A DNA stretch of 64,000 nt from Hirundichthys speculiger (taxonomy: Eukaryota; Chordata; Actinopteri; Beloniformes; Exocoetidae). The notes under the pieces were generated by a model. The model searched no databases. It worked only from the letters and a program-made list of their open reading frames with translations, and was not told the origin of the DNA. The position numbers and the translations under genes were made by a program. Location of the stretch: NCBI GenBank assembly GCA_018398805.1, contig JAGFBZ010000863.1, positions 1,986,501-2,050,500 on the forward strand, written 5' to 3'. Below are positions 35,798 through 46,856 of this stretch, piece by piece; position 1 is the stretch's first letter, and each line of letters opens with the position of its first letter.

Positions 35798-38700
35798 TCA
35801 TACATGATTCGTAAGAGACTGTCCAGACAGCGTCAGTTAATTTGGGTAAATGTGTTTCTACCATATTTTCAGAAACAAAAAATGCAATCTGCGACCACCC
35901 GCGCAGACCGTAAGCAGAATAGGCAACTATGCCCCACAGCTACTGCCCTGGACTGGGAGAGGCCAATATAGAACGAAACAGAGAACAATAATAATTAATG
36001 AAAAAAAAACCTTGAAAATTTTAATTGTTAAAAGTTTGGCTATGTTGCATGCAGAATTCAATTACTTGTTCATTTAAGATTTTAATACACTTTTAAAAGT
36101 GTACATCTCCCAAGATAAACTATCGATAGTAGAATCTAAAAAAAGGAGACGGAAATTAATTGCCCCTTTTCCAGGATTGATTACCTCAATAAACAACCTG
36201 TCTTTTTTTACAGTAGAAAACTTTCAGAATTGCATTAGCAATTTTTATTTTATTTCTCCTTTAAATAATGTATGAAATTATTGTCAAACATTTATAGAAA
36301 AAAATAAATAAATAAAAACAATCCACTGATAAGGATGCTGATATGGAGGTTTTTTTTTTTATGTTAAGGTTTGTTAATATCAATTGGGAAGGAAAACCAC
36401 AACTATACTGCTAGATAATTATGTTAAAACAAGGAATATTATATTATATTATATAATATGACAACGGCATATGAAAATCACAATTTCATAGAAAAAAAAA
36501 CACTACTAAATCTCATGTTGTGAATATAGATGCATGTCATCAGGCCACGGTTTTTCTTCCTAAAACTACACAGAATATATACTGCAAGACTCGTGAGGTT
36601 TGGATTTTTCTTTCCATCTGCTTCCTTCTCAGATGTCAGAGCCCTCTGACTCCAGGGCTCATAGCCTGAATCCCTTCAACAACAGGAAATTAATACGATA
36701 GTGCGCCTGCATTTATATTAATAACATTATCAGTATTCACAAATCACGGGCTCCATTTCTCATTCATTTAAAAAAAAGTATGCCATTTACATCAGGGATG
36801 TGCACCGGAATCTTGTGAGAAAAGCTCTGGAAGCAGTAAATCTCATTTAGTTCATTTAGTTTAAATGTTGTATCAAACACTAATTCATTCTGGAACATGA
36901 ACCAGAGTTCATTCATCTTGAAAAAACAGACAGTAATGAAAATTAAACGTCTATTTTCCCCTCATAATACCCTGATTTGACCTTAACTCCTGGACAGTGG
37001 CCCCCATGATATTTTTTTTTTTTTCTGAAAGAATCCTTCACAGATGTATTCTGAAAATTATATAGATATTGATTAGAAAAACCATTTCTTGAAAGTGTTT
37101 AAAGGGTAAAGAAAATCTTTATAATCTCAGAGAAAATTACAGTAACAACTGCCAACTGCTTACAAGCCTTGCTGTTTTTAACAAACATGCTTTTGAGCTC
37201 TTGCATGTTGTCACAAAAATTGTGAATTAAAAAAAAAACTAATTGTTTTGTATATGGGCATTAGATTAAAAAAAAGAAAACAAAGCTAAACGTTTTCTAA
37301 ATGTATTAAAATATCAAAATAATAAGTTATTTAAATATGCGTGCAACATAACCAAATTGAGACAATGTCCTAATAAACAACCTTCAAGGCCCCCTTAAAA
37401 CACTTATTTAACTGTATTCACTGCATGAAGGATTAACAGCAATAAAATGATTAATTTCTGAAGTAAATCTGAGCATTAATCAGGAAATATTTGTGTAGGT
37501 CTTCATTCATCCAGGTGATTGTAACAGCAAGTTCTTTAATAGGATGCAACTGGACGTCTTCATGTAAGATCCGATGATTAGCACTCTTTAAAACTTTTAC
37601 CATCAAAGCAGCAGCACAGCTGAGCAAAAATTTGTTTTTGTTTTTTTTTGTATTTTGGATTTGTAAAGATTAGATCTGGAGCTTCTGGTACAACTGACAA
37701 CTGTTAATAAGTTTACACAACAAGCATTTGATAGCTCCTTTCATGCTTCCACGTGCTGCGGCAAATATGTCACTAAAACGCATGAAGAACTAAGAGACCG
37801 TCCATTTCTGGAAGACAGCTACTGGCTGCGCTCAAACGTTTTAAGCATTTTAAGTCATTCAAACCTCAGATCACGATCAAAACAAGTCTTATATACACCT
37901 TGAAAGTGTTGATCTGCATTGCTCCAGGCTTTTTAAGGTAATAACACACATATGTTGTATCAGGTCATAATCAGTTAAACATCCTCAGCACCCCCGACTC
38001 TTCTTTCTCTAAGAGAGCCGTGCTTACATTTTGAGTTTTTTTTTCCTCCTGCAGGGAGATGGGGATGGTTGGATATCTCCAAAACCCTTTTCTTCCATTT
38101 ACAATTTCACTCTGTGGAAATGAAGAACAGCCTGTTAATGTTTAAACACTAAGATGTCATTCATTCGTTCATTCATTCGTTGCTTTTTCTTCATCTACTG
38201 TTTCAGTGAAGGGGGGGGGGCGTAATTAATATTGTCGTTCCTTAATGTATTTGGGAGAAGTTGCTATTAATGCAGACTGGCTCAAAAACAATCTGCAAAG
38301 GCTCAGCAAATTCAATCTGCACTTGTATGAATGCCAATGGCTGCCTAGAAGGTAAGAAGAGAAAAAAAAAGAAAGAGAGAAAGGAAAGAAAAAACATTAC
38401 AGGATAATTTGGTAAACTAGTTTTATGGTCATTGGACAGAAAGTGGCGTGCTGAGTGTTACTAACCTGCTGCTGGCAAGAGTGAAGCAGCAGAGAAAGCA
38501 AATTCACTGGAGAAAATAAAGAGTTGCAACTGCTCACCTCAAACTGATGCGTTAATGGCTCGATTATGGAAATGAACATTCATTTGACGACTGAAAGGTA
38601 AAACCTTTTTAAATACTTATCAGTGATCCCGGTGTCTATATCACGTTTGTGTTTTCTTTTTTTTAAGAATATAGAAATACCCAGCTCTTTTAATCAACTG

Positions 38701-41580
38701 TAGCCCGATGATTTAATAGTGGAATAATAGACAGAAAGGTTAAAAAAAATGATGCTTGATGCAGTTTTTAATCTACAATCAAAACTTTGATCGAAGCACA
38801 GCTTGTGAATAAAAATGAAAAAGATGCCCACTAATTCAGAGTATAAAGATGAACTTCATGAGAGGAAAAAGCTTCAAATTAGTTTTATACTTGCACATCT
38901 CCGCGCTTGAAGGGATGATTCAAAAAGATCCCAGCGAAACCAATAAACTGCAAACACACTTTATTGTTAATTCCAGAATTTCCTGATGGAGGCTGTAATC
39001 ACCATGTGAACATATCCTGCCTGGTCAGGCTGCGGGGTTTTTTCAGTAAATGTTCACAGTAAGATCACCTGGATAATCCCTCTCAAGGCCAAAATAAATA
39101 TTAATCAGAACCTGCATCAGTTTTTATTATTTTTTTCGCTTGGTGTTACTATAGTACAATGCAAATTTGCAGCAGAACCATCCCGTGGCATTTTTTAAAT
39201 CTTTCAGCTGATAATTTCAGTCAAGTCCAGACTATTATCCAACACACTTGTCACAGAAAGATTTTTCTCAAGGCTCTCTGGCTTCTTATCTTTTCAGCGG
39301 TGCAGAGCTGCCTACATTTAGAAAAAGAGGAAAAAAAACGTCCACCCTCCTGCAACCATTCAGTCTTGATCTGTGGTTTAAAAACTTGACATTTAAGTGA
39401 TTCATGAATTTAAGTGTATTCACTCGAAGCCACTCGTGAGAAGTCATTTAGATAGATCTGAAAAATCATATTCAGTTTCCGTTACAGATTTAGCTTTTTT
39501 TTCACCTGCTACTCTCACATCCTCTGATAGTTACTCTCCTTTTTATGCGCTAAACAAAAAAAAAAAAGACACCGGTGCTCTTTTCTAACACAAGACTAAA
39601 TTGGGATCGAAAAGTGCAGATACATGATCGGAAAAACATGGAATTTATGCTGAAAATTGATGAGCTAGAACATGAGGAATAACAAAATACAAAGCAGGTG
39701 GAAATATTAGTGGAATGTGGCTTTTTAAGTTATTGATGAAAAGTATTTATAACAAGCACCTGCAATGTAATTTGACACTAACTGATAAACTGCATCACCA
39801 TAAATCACATCCAAACTCTTGAATGAATAACTACGACCAATCAATTAACTTCAGTGTAATATCATCATTGTACAAAATGAAACGCGCTGGATGATGTTAC
39901 TGAACAATCTCTTTCAGTTCAGGTCAGTCTACAATCTGAACTTGCTGTAAGGAAAACATCAATTTTTCTTGATGATGCCGACATCTTAATATCCAATTGT
40001 CATTTTATAATGATCAAAACCGAATGTAAGGACTGAAGAAAGGTGAATGGCTTCTGCATTTGCGGTCTAACTCCAGATATTATTGACACCTGGAGTGAAG
40101 TATTTATGTGTTTCTCTGCTCATTTTTTTTTTCAAAATCTAACATTCAAGGTTAAAAAAAAAGATCCCCATCAACTGAGCTGAGCAAGACATGGCATCCT
40201 CGGGCCGCTCTGTAAAGCTTCATAAAGCTGCTCACAGAGCTCCACTGGTAGTCATGATGAAAAAAAGGGGGGAAAATGCTTTAATAGTGTAAAGACTAGG
40301 GTCAGTAATACTCTATAACTTGAATTTTATGTTGCATCATTGTTATCATTGTTGTCATTATCATTATTATTAGTAGTAAGTAACTGTTCTCATTTGGTAT
40401 CATCTCAGCTTTCACTGTAACAGTCAAATTTCCCTTCAGCACTTTAAATCTGATTAAATATATTTTAAGTTATCAGGCTGGCCTCACGGTGCCTGGAATA
40501 AATAAACTGAAAATGAACTCAATCAAAATTTTTTAAAAAAAAAAATAATAATAAAAAAAAATCAATAAACACTGAAAACAAACATGATAAATAAATAAAT
40601 CTGGTGAAATAAAAACAACAACAACATCTGTGCATTTGAAAGCATTTCAAGAAAAGAAAGAAAAAAAAGAAGCACTACAAACTAAATATACCCCCAAGGA
40701 GCCGGACTCCATTTCACACAACATTTGGTAGAGCTGTGTGTCCTAGCGTCATTCTTTTCTGTAACTAAGCCACGAATGTGCATCAAGTTGAGCTCATTTA
40801 CTCATGAAAGATAGATATTTAAAAGGCAGGAAGTTAGCTGTACTTAGAGTTTACTCCATTTATTCTGCAACTCTGAAGAAAACAAACATTAAGCACTGGA
40901 TCAAAGTGGATAAAACAGATCAGATTGTTGTTTTAAAAAAAAAAAACTCATTCATCGTTTACCAATCACAACACCTGATGAGCTTAAGATTCTTCTTGTT
41001 TATCATTTGACTGAGGCATCCAGGTGACCAACATGGTTTCAGTCCGGACAGGAAGGCGGGAAAGTTTCAGTGCCAGTGACCCCCACCAGACCTGATGATT
41101 TCCTGCAGCCAGTCTGTGCACCTGTTGCTTTGTTGGAATAGTAACTCAGTTGGTAGTAACAGGCCTGAGAGGGCAAAACTGGCACAGACTTCGCACAGAC
41201 TGGCTGGTTATTTCTGGCATCAGAGAGAAAAAAAAACATGGAAGCCTCCAAATTTGTTTAATGTCACTTAAAAAAAATCCCACTTCCTAAAATGTTTCAG
41301 TTCACTTCTGTTTAAACATTGTTTTATTATCCCATTATACAAATTCCAGCAGCATGTCCTTCCCCAAAAATGAAAAAGAACAACATCAAACTTTCAGTAA
41401 ACTATTCAAAAAGGAACCTATGCCAGTTTCTTAACATGCCTGACCTGCTGTAGTGCCCTTGAGCAAACGAACCCAACCTCGACCTTTCCAAAAATAAAAA
41501 CCTCTGACCTGAAGGAAAAGCCGATATGAGGAGTTTTACTATTTTACTAAGAGCAGACAAAACAGTCACATCAACCTTCA
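35796..41580. other. Repeat-poor AT-rich stretch, no coding gene seen
   Basis: Nearly 6 kb with no element I recognise, apart from short A/T runs and a G run near 38211. ORFs are short and motif-free. The inverted repeat CAGCCAGTCTGTGC / GCACAGACTGGCTG lies at 41106-41119 and 41193-41206. Because it borders the CpG island on its probable transcribed side, it may be first intron with regulatory DNA. Confidence 0.45.
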
Positions 41581-41584
41581 GACT

Positions 41585-41900
41585 GCAACACAAAGACTCT
41601 GATTCCGCATCCCGACTTCTCAGCGCGCACAAAACGCGTCCCTCGAGCCCCGGAGAGCAGCCGCACGAGCATCACCTCAGCAAAAACTGTTTACCTTGCG
41701 CTCCGGAGCTCCGGCGGCTCTCCTCCGCTGTCTCCGCGCTTCACCGGAACACCGGATGCTGCGCTGCGCCCCGACGCTGCCGCGCGCTCCCCTCCGCTGT
41801 CTCCGCCGGCAGGTGCGCGAGACCAAACAAGGCGGCGCGAGAGAAGGAGGGGAGGGGGGGTGTGTGCCGATTTGTCACCGGGGGCAGCGTGAGCTTGACG
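41585..41900 (-). promoter_or_regulatory. CpG island, probable promoter of a host gene on the minus strand
   Basis: By eye I count close to 40 CpG dinucleotides in about 300 bp, against a CpG-poor background elsewhere in the window. Words such as CCGCGCGC and GGCGGCGCGAG dominate. A strong splice donor lies inside on the minus strand at 41696. No TATA box is evident, as is usual for CpG-island promoters. Direction is inferred from the donor only. Confidence 0.65.
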
Positions 41901-41955
41901 GTTTCTGGATGTGGACTGGAGGATAATGAAGGGGGAGGGTGGTGTCGTTAAAAAG
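41697..41955 (-). other. Candidate first exon (probably 5' untranslated), minus strand
   Basis: Read on the minus strand, GGAGCGCAAG is followed by GTAAACAG, a close match to the consensus donor, with the exon ending at 41697. The frame that runs through the exon has glycine-rich, low-complexity content and hits a stop at the donor, so the exon is more likely untranslated. The start is unknown. Downstream exons would lie at lower coordinates, perhaps outside the window. The gene cannot be named from this. Confidence 0.4.
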
Positions 41956-41961
41956 ACTGAG

Positions 41962-41993
<32 letters not shown>
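41962..41993. repeat. 32-base C homopolymer
   Basis: An uninterrupted C run on the plus strand (G on the minus strand), immediately beside the CpG island. Such runs are unusual, prone to length change and able to form G-quadruplexes. Confidence 0.95.
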
Positions 41994-41995
<2 letters not shown>

Positions 41996-42425
41996 TCCCT
42001 CCATCCTTAACCCTTGTTGAACCGCAGATGAGCCACAAATGACCACCACACTTACAGACACTGAAACTGAAGTATGCCCTTCAAGGAAAGGGAATAAAAT
42101 AAAATAAAAAAAATACACCCTTCATATATCACCCCCATTTCTCTCTTTCTTTCTTTCTTTCACTCGCATCCTTCTTTCACCATTTCACTGTTTATTTGTC
42201 CAGTCATGTGTTCTGCTCTCACAGCTGAAGTCTTTTTTTCTTTCCTTTTTTTTTTCTTCCTTCTATGGCCATCTGTGAATGCTGAGATTTAAATCAATTT
42301 GTGCAAACAGTAGCTGTTTTAATATAATAAGTGAGTGCATGTGTGTGGGCAAAGTAAACATCTGACTGCACATGTTTATTTCTTTAATAATACGAATGTT
42401 TGGGCGGCAGTCGTATTTGTTACAT

Positions 42426-42753
42426 CAGTGGTTCTCAAACTTTTAATACTGCGTACCACCTGAGAAACTGTTCAGCTCTCTGAGTACCACCATGATGACC
42501 AGTTTTAAAATGTAGCCATATATGCCTTCATAATTAGCCTTAAATTCACAGGAGAGATGTTTATTCCTTATTGTAGTTATTTATTGTTACCTGAATTTCA
42601 TGTTAAAAACTTATTTATAATGCATTGGTATGTTTCCGATTAATAAAAGAGAAAAAAAGGGAAAATGGGGAAAGTCCTGAGGGTCCCCCGCCTACCACCA
42701 GAGAGCGCTCGCGTACCACTGATGGTACGCGTACCACAGTTTGCGCACCACTG
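42426..42753. mobile_element. 328-bp hAT-type MITE (CAGTGGTTCTCAAAC family)
   Basis: The left end CAGTGGTTCTCAAACTTTTA and right end, opposite strand, CAGTGGTGCGCAAACTGTGG are inverted repeats. Flanks TGTTACAT (42418-42425) and TGTTATAT (42754-42761) form an 8-bp duplication with one mismatch. GCGTACCAC words near both ends belong to the same terminal structure. Non-coding. Confidence 0.9.
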
Positions 42754-42761
42754 TGTTATAT

Positions 42762-44005
42762 GATTTGAAAATCTGGCAGGACTGACGTTAACACAAGGCA
42801 TGAAACAAAGACGACTGTGCAGGCTCAGCTGAATTTTAACAGGACAGTCACCATCATGCGTCACAAACTGGCATTAGGAGTAAAGACGGGGAAGCTGTGC
42901 AGCAGGTTAACGGCCCAGAGCGCAGTCAGCGGCCGTCTACTGAGTACGGCGGCTTCAGACAGGTGAAGTGTCTGTGCAGAACACCTGTTCGCCTTGCTGC
43001 TGGATGCCCAGCAATGCACAGGTTCACTCTCATAGCATCATATTCAGACTACTTTCTGTCCTTTGAGACCAGATATCCTTCTTTTTTTTTATCCATCTCC
43101 AACTTGTTTTTGAGCACCATAGATAATTGACCTTTTTATAACTTTAGAACCACAGTCATTGCTGAATGAGAATTTCAGGAAATTTTGAATATTTAAAGGC
43201 TTCTTAAAACCTGCAGACATCTCAGAAGAAATATAACAAAGACAACAAAACACGCACCTTCCAGGATTTTTGTGATGGGAATCAGCAAGCTTAGACACTA
43301 ATTTTAGAGTTTTAATCATCATATTTAAAATGTTAAACGTCTTGTGCCCGAGCCACTGCTGGACTACTAAAGCTGTATCAGCCACAGCAGGGCCGCGGAT
43401 CCTGAGACAGATCGCTCCCAGGACCCAGCTCTTATACTGTATATAGGAGTGTGTGTGTGTGTGTGTGTGTGTTGTGTGTGTGAACCCTCCAGTTATTTCA
43501 ATATTTACATTAATACAATGTATGCTTAAACTGTCTAATGCATTTGTTCACACAGTCCTTTTAGAGTGCTAAAACTTCTCTCAAGCATAATAGTTACCTG
43601 TGTTTTCCTTAATAGCTTAATGGTGCTCCTGTCCAGACTTGTAACACTATTAAAAACTTTAAATACTCAAGTTCTTTGATAGAAAGGATATTTGCATGCG
43701 GATGAAGTGGAACATCCATCTAAAAGCAATTAAAAAGGAAATCACGCTCACAGTGACAAGAAAAAAGGGGGAATAAAATAAATTTTAAAAGAGGGCAAAG
43801 GATATTCACTGGATTAAAGAAAGCAAATAGGCAAAAATACTGCACCTTTATATTTTAGCTGGTTATTTTACCTTAGTCATTTTAATCAAACAACCAAAAA
43901 AGCAAAGGAGACTCCTGCAACTACAAACACTGGGTTAAAAACAGTTCAATAAGTTAAAACCGCTGGTCCGATGGTGGTGAGCCATGATCTTTAAGGAGGA
44001 AATGT
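42762..44005. other. No gene seen; (GT)n at 43449-43482
   Basis: Includes a moderately GC-rich, non-repetitive patch at 42880-43020 with no defensible ORF, and one GT microsatellite. Confidence 0.4.
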
Positions 44006-44460
44006 ACACTGTAAAGAAAGATACAGCATATTTACTCAATAAAATTTAGGCAACAGATTGCATGCAATAACATTAATTTAAATATAGCCATGTTTGTAAT
44101 TGAGTAAATTTTAATTAAATTAGACCCTTTGGAGTTAACCATTGAATATGAGTAGATTTCATTAAAGTACATCAAGGAATTGATTAAAACCCAAACAAAA
44201 ATATTGAGTAGATATCAAAAAGATACATGTCTAAATTAGTTAAAAGGAATAAAATAACAATTAATCAATTACATACAATTACCATGTAATTGAGTAATAA
44301 TGATTATATCTTAATCAGTGAATTTATCTGAAGTTTACTCAGTGGATTTAATTGAATCTAAATATAATTCTCAGATATGTTTATCTCATGACCGACCTTT
44401 TAAGTTGAGATTACAGTGGTTACCAGGAAGTACAGAAAAAATAAACTAAATTAACAGAAC

Positions 44461-45457
44461 ACACATTGAATGCTTGCCAAAAGTAACGCTTTTGCCATAT
44501 TTATCTTACTGCGTAGAGGTGTGGGGAAACACCTACAGAAGCACTCTACAGCCAATATGCATACTTCAGAAAAGAGCCATAAGGACACTAAACAATGCAG
44601 GATACAGAAAACACACAAACCACTGTTTATAAAATCACACACACTGAAATGTATGGATCTGGTTAAATACAAAATAGCGCAAATAATGTTCAAAGCAAGG
44701 AATAATTTACTACCAGAAAATATCAGAGGAATGTTCACAGAGAGAGAAGGAGGCTACAATCTAAGGGGAGAACTAAATTTTAGAAAACGTAAAGTAAGAA
44801 CAACAATGAAAAGCATGTGCATATCGAAACTGTGGAGTGACCCTGTGGAACAGTTTGGAGTAGAAAATGAAACAACGTACTAACATAAATCTGTTTAAAA
44901 AGAGATACAAAAAATTAATTATAAACAGGTATATGGAAGAAGAAATGGGTTAACGAAGAGTGTAATAAATAAATAAAATAGGGGAAAATGGTATATTATA
45001 CTTGCTTAAGATATGTTTAATATTTATATGAATATTTATGTGGTATATATTGTATGTTGGGAGGGATAGTTGTAGTTATGTAATATATGTTGTATATTTT
45101 TATGTATGTAGCATATAATAATTTTTATCGGGATATTTATGCAGTTTATATAGGGTATATTTATATAGATTAATATAATATATTGTATTTTCTATAATAG
45201 GCATGTTTATGTAGTGTTTTATGTGGACTGTATTTATAGGGATATGGTGTAGATATAGTAGTGGCGATGGTGTAAATTCATCGAGTTATAAAAGGGTAGG
45301 AACTAAGAAAAAGTGTGTACTTCTTCCTACTCCTTTTTCAAGCCTATGTGTATATGAAGATGTTACTATTTGTTTTTTTTTTTTGCTGTTTTTGTTTTTA
45401 TGTTTTTTTATGTACATGTTTGTTTGAAATAAAATTCAATTCAATTCAATTTTAATT
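44461..45457 (+). pseudogene. LINE 3' end: ORF2 C-terminus plus (TTCAA)n tail
   Basis: The plus strand encodes LPYLSYCVEVWGNTYRSTLQ at 44490, then in another frame KPLFIKSHTLKCMDLVKYKI and FKARNNLLPENIRGMFTERE, then GGYNLRGELNFRKRKVRTT. This is the ordered C-terminus of a fish LINE ORF2 that I recognise. Two frameshifts are visible. A 3' untranslated region follows, ending ATAAAATTCAATTCAATTC. The element is 5'-truncated at about 44461. A MITE lies a few bases beyond the tail. Confidence 0.8.
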
Positions 45458-45465
45458 ATAAAAGG

Positions 45466-45640
45466 CTGGGGCGCCGAAAAGGGAGGGTAAAGGATATGGA
45501 TTATAGGGGCCCATGATTGAGGGGGGCCCAGAGAGGCCCCTAATGATGATCAAAAATAGCATCAACAAATTTTGCCGCTGTGTTGGGGGGCCCTATAAAG
45601 ATTCTTTTCATGGGGCCCAAAATCCCTAGCGGCGCCCCTG
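45466..45640 (+). mobile_element. 175-bp hAT-type MITE, copy B
   Basis: Same length and almost the same sequence as copy A at 24799-24973, with ends CTGGGGCGCCG and CGGCGCCCCTG. It is flanked by a perfect 8-bp duplication ATAAAAGG (45458-45465 and 45641-45648). Its high similarity to copy A indicates recent spread of the family. Confidence 0.95.
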
Positions 45641-45648
45641 ATAAAAGG

Positions 45649-46121
45649 TATAGCCTTTCTTTGAAAACTTTTACAAATGCTGACTTTGAACACTGTCTTA
45701 GTGAAAACAAAAATGAGTACAGTTGCCAGAGGACCTGTCGAGGAGAACTAAGAAACATTAGGGCATGGGTATACTGTCCTACTGACTTAAATTTACAGAT
45801 TAATTAAATGCTTGTGATAAATGAGAGAGGAGACCATTTATGGTCATTGCATAAACTGAAGGAATTGAAACTGAAGGTCACCTCTGTGACCTTCCTAGAC
45901 TCAGTGTCTCATTAATTTATATCAGATATGATCTCTAAGAAAAACCACAAATCTATGAAACATGCATGTCACAACAGAAAACATGTAAAAGAACAACTTT
46001 TACATAAACATTTCTACCTTGAACTGACCACAACAGAATTCTCACCGGCATATGGCACTCTCAAACATGCAGTTCTCAAGTTCTGTTAAAGCTGAACCTT
46101 GTGTGGCACAAAAGTCTTACT
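45649..46121. other. No gene seen between the MITE and the exon
   Basis: AT-rich sequence; on the minus strand it would be the 3' flank of the following gene fragment. No defined polyadenylation signal could be assigned with confidence. Confidence 0.35.
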
Positions 46122-46856
46122 TCAAGCCAGAAGTTTGATCTTGAGGGACTGGACTTTGGAGGACAACTTTGTTGCATCCAATTCCAAGAAAAGTTTCTGG
46201 AATACCTTAAAGGTGTTCTTAAGCTCCTTGGGATGATCAAGATTCAGTGCATAGGTCAAGCCCAAGAGGAGACAGCAAGCCCTGCCTATATCTCCAAGTC
46301 CTTTGATAACTTCTATGCCCTCAAGGGCAACTTCACTTTCCTTTGGGCTGTCATTTACAGACGCTATGTCCTTTGTGATCACAGTTATTGCCACTACAAG
46401 CTGTTGAAGTTCCTCCAAGTTCTAGGTGCCCTACGACATGAAAATGTAATCAGTGGCTTAGCATATAATCTTTTATTTAAAGTAGCATTTCACTTAAAAA
46501 AAAAAAAAAAAAGAAGAAAAAAAACTGCATAACACATCACAAACCTTTCATGTTCATTTAGGGCCCTTATTCACTGTTCACTTGAGGCCTCATAAAAACC
46601 AGAAGGAGTTGATTTCAACAGACTGAAGCTGTTCTAGTAGGTCAACAATTAAAAAGTATGAAAATAGTTTTGGTATCATATCCCATAACATAGGTGACAC
46701 CATCTAATCATTAGTTGCAGTTGAATTAGTTTAATGCAAAGTAAGTTCACCTACTCTTAACTCTTTGATGAGATGTTCCCCATGCTCTCCAAGGTATTCT
46801 ATCAGGCACCAAAGGACAACCTCTCTGGGCGCTTCAACCGTAGGGCAAGCAGAGGT
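46122..46856 (-). CDS. Last two exons of an uncharacterised multicopy teleost protein
   Basis: Exon 46755-46856 (34 codons) reads APREVVLWCLIEYLGEHGEH then LIKELR. Exon 46122-46421 (99 codons plus TGA) contains EVALEGIEVIKGLGDIGRAC, then LLLGLTYALNLDHPKELKNT and FKVFQKLFLELDATKLSSKV. The order matches the C-terminus of a large family of uncharacterised fish proteins as I remember it (GLIYALNLSYP-ELKYTFEVFQKL), often labelled SAM-domain-like. No function is known to me. Splice sites fit: acceptor CTCTCCAG before the first exon, donor GTAGGT, acceptor CACCTAG, and both joints in phase 0. No stop interrupts either exon. The N-terminal exons were not found, so the copy is partial or its upstream exons are unrecognised. 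Confidence 0.6.

Noticed and set aside
38040..38100. TTTTTTTTTCCTCCTGCAG as a plus-strand splice acceptor
   Set aside because: A good acceptor by appearance, but no open, protein-like exon or donor follows; such sites are common by chance in T-rich DNA.
41526..42038. Overlapping ORFs on both strands of the CpG island (141 and 115 codons)
   Set aside because: High GC removes stops in every frame; the proteins are low-complexity glycine, proline or arginine rich, and the minus one includes the poly-G run.
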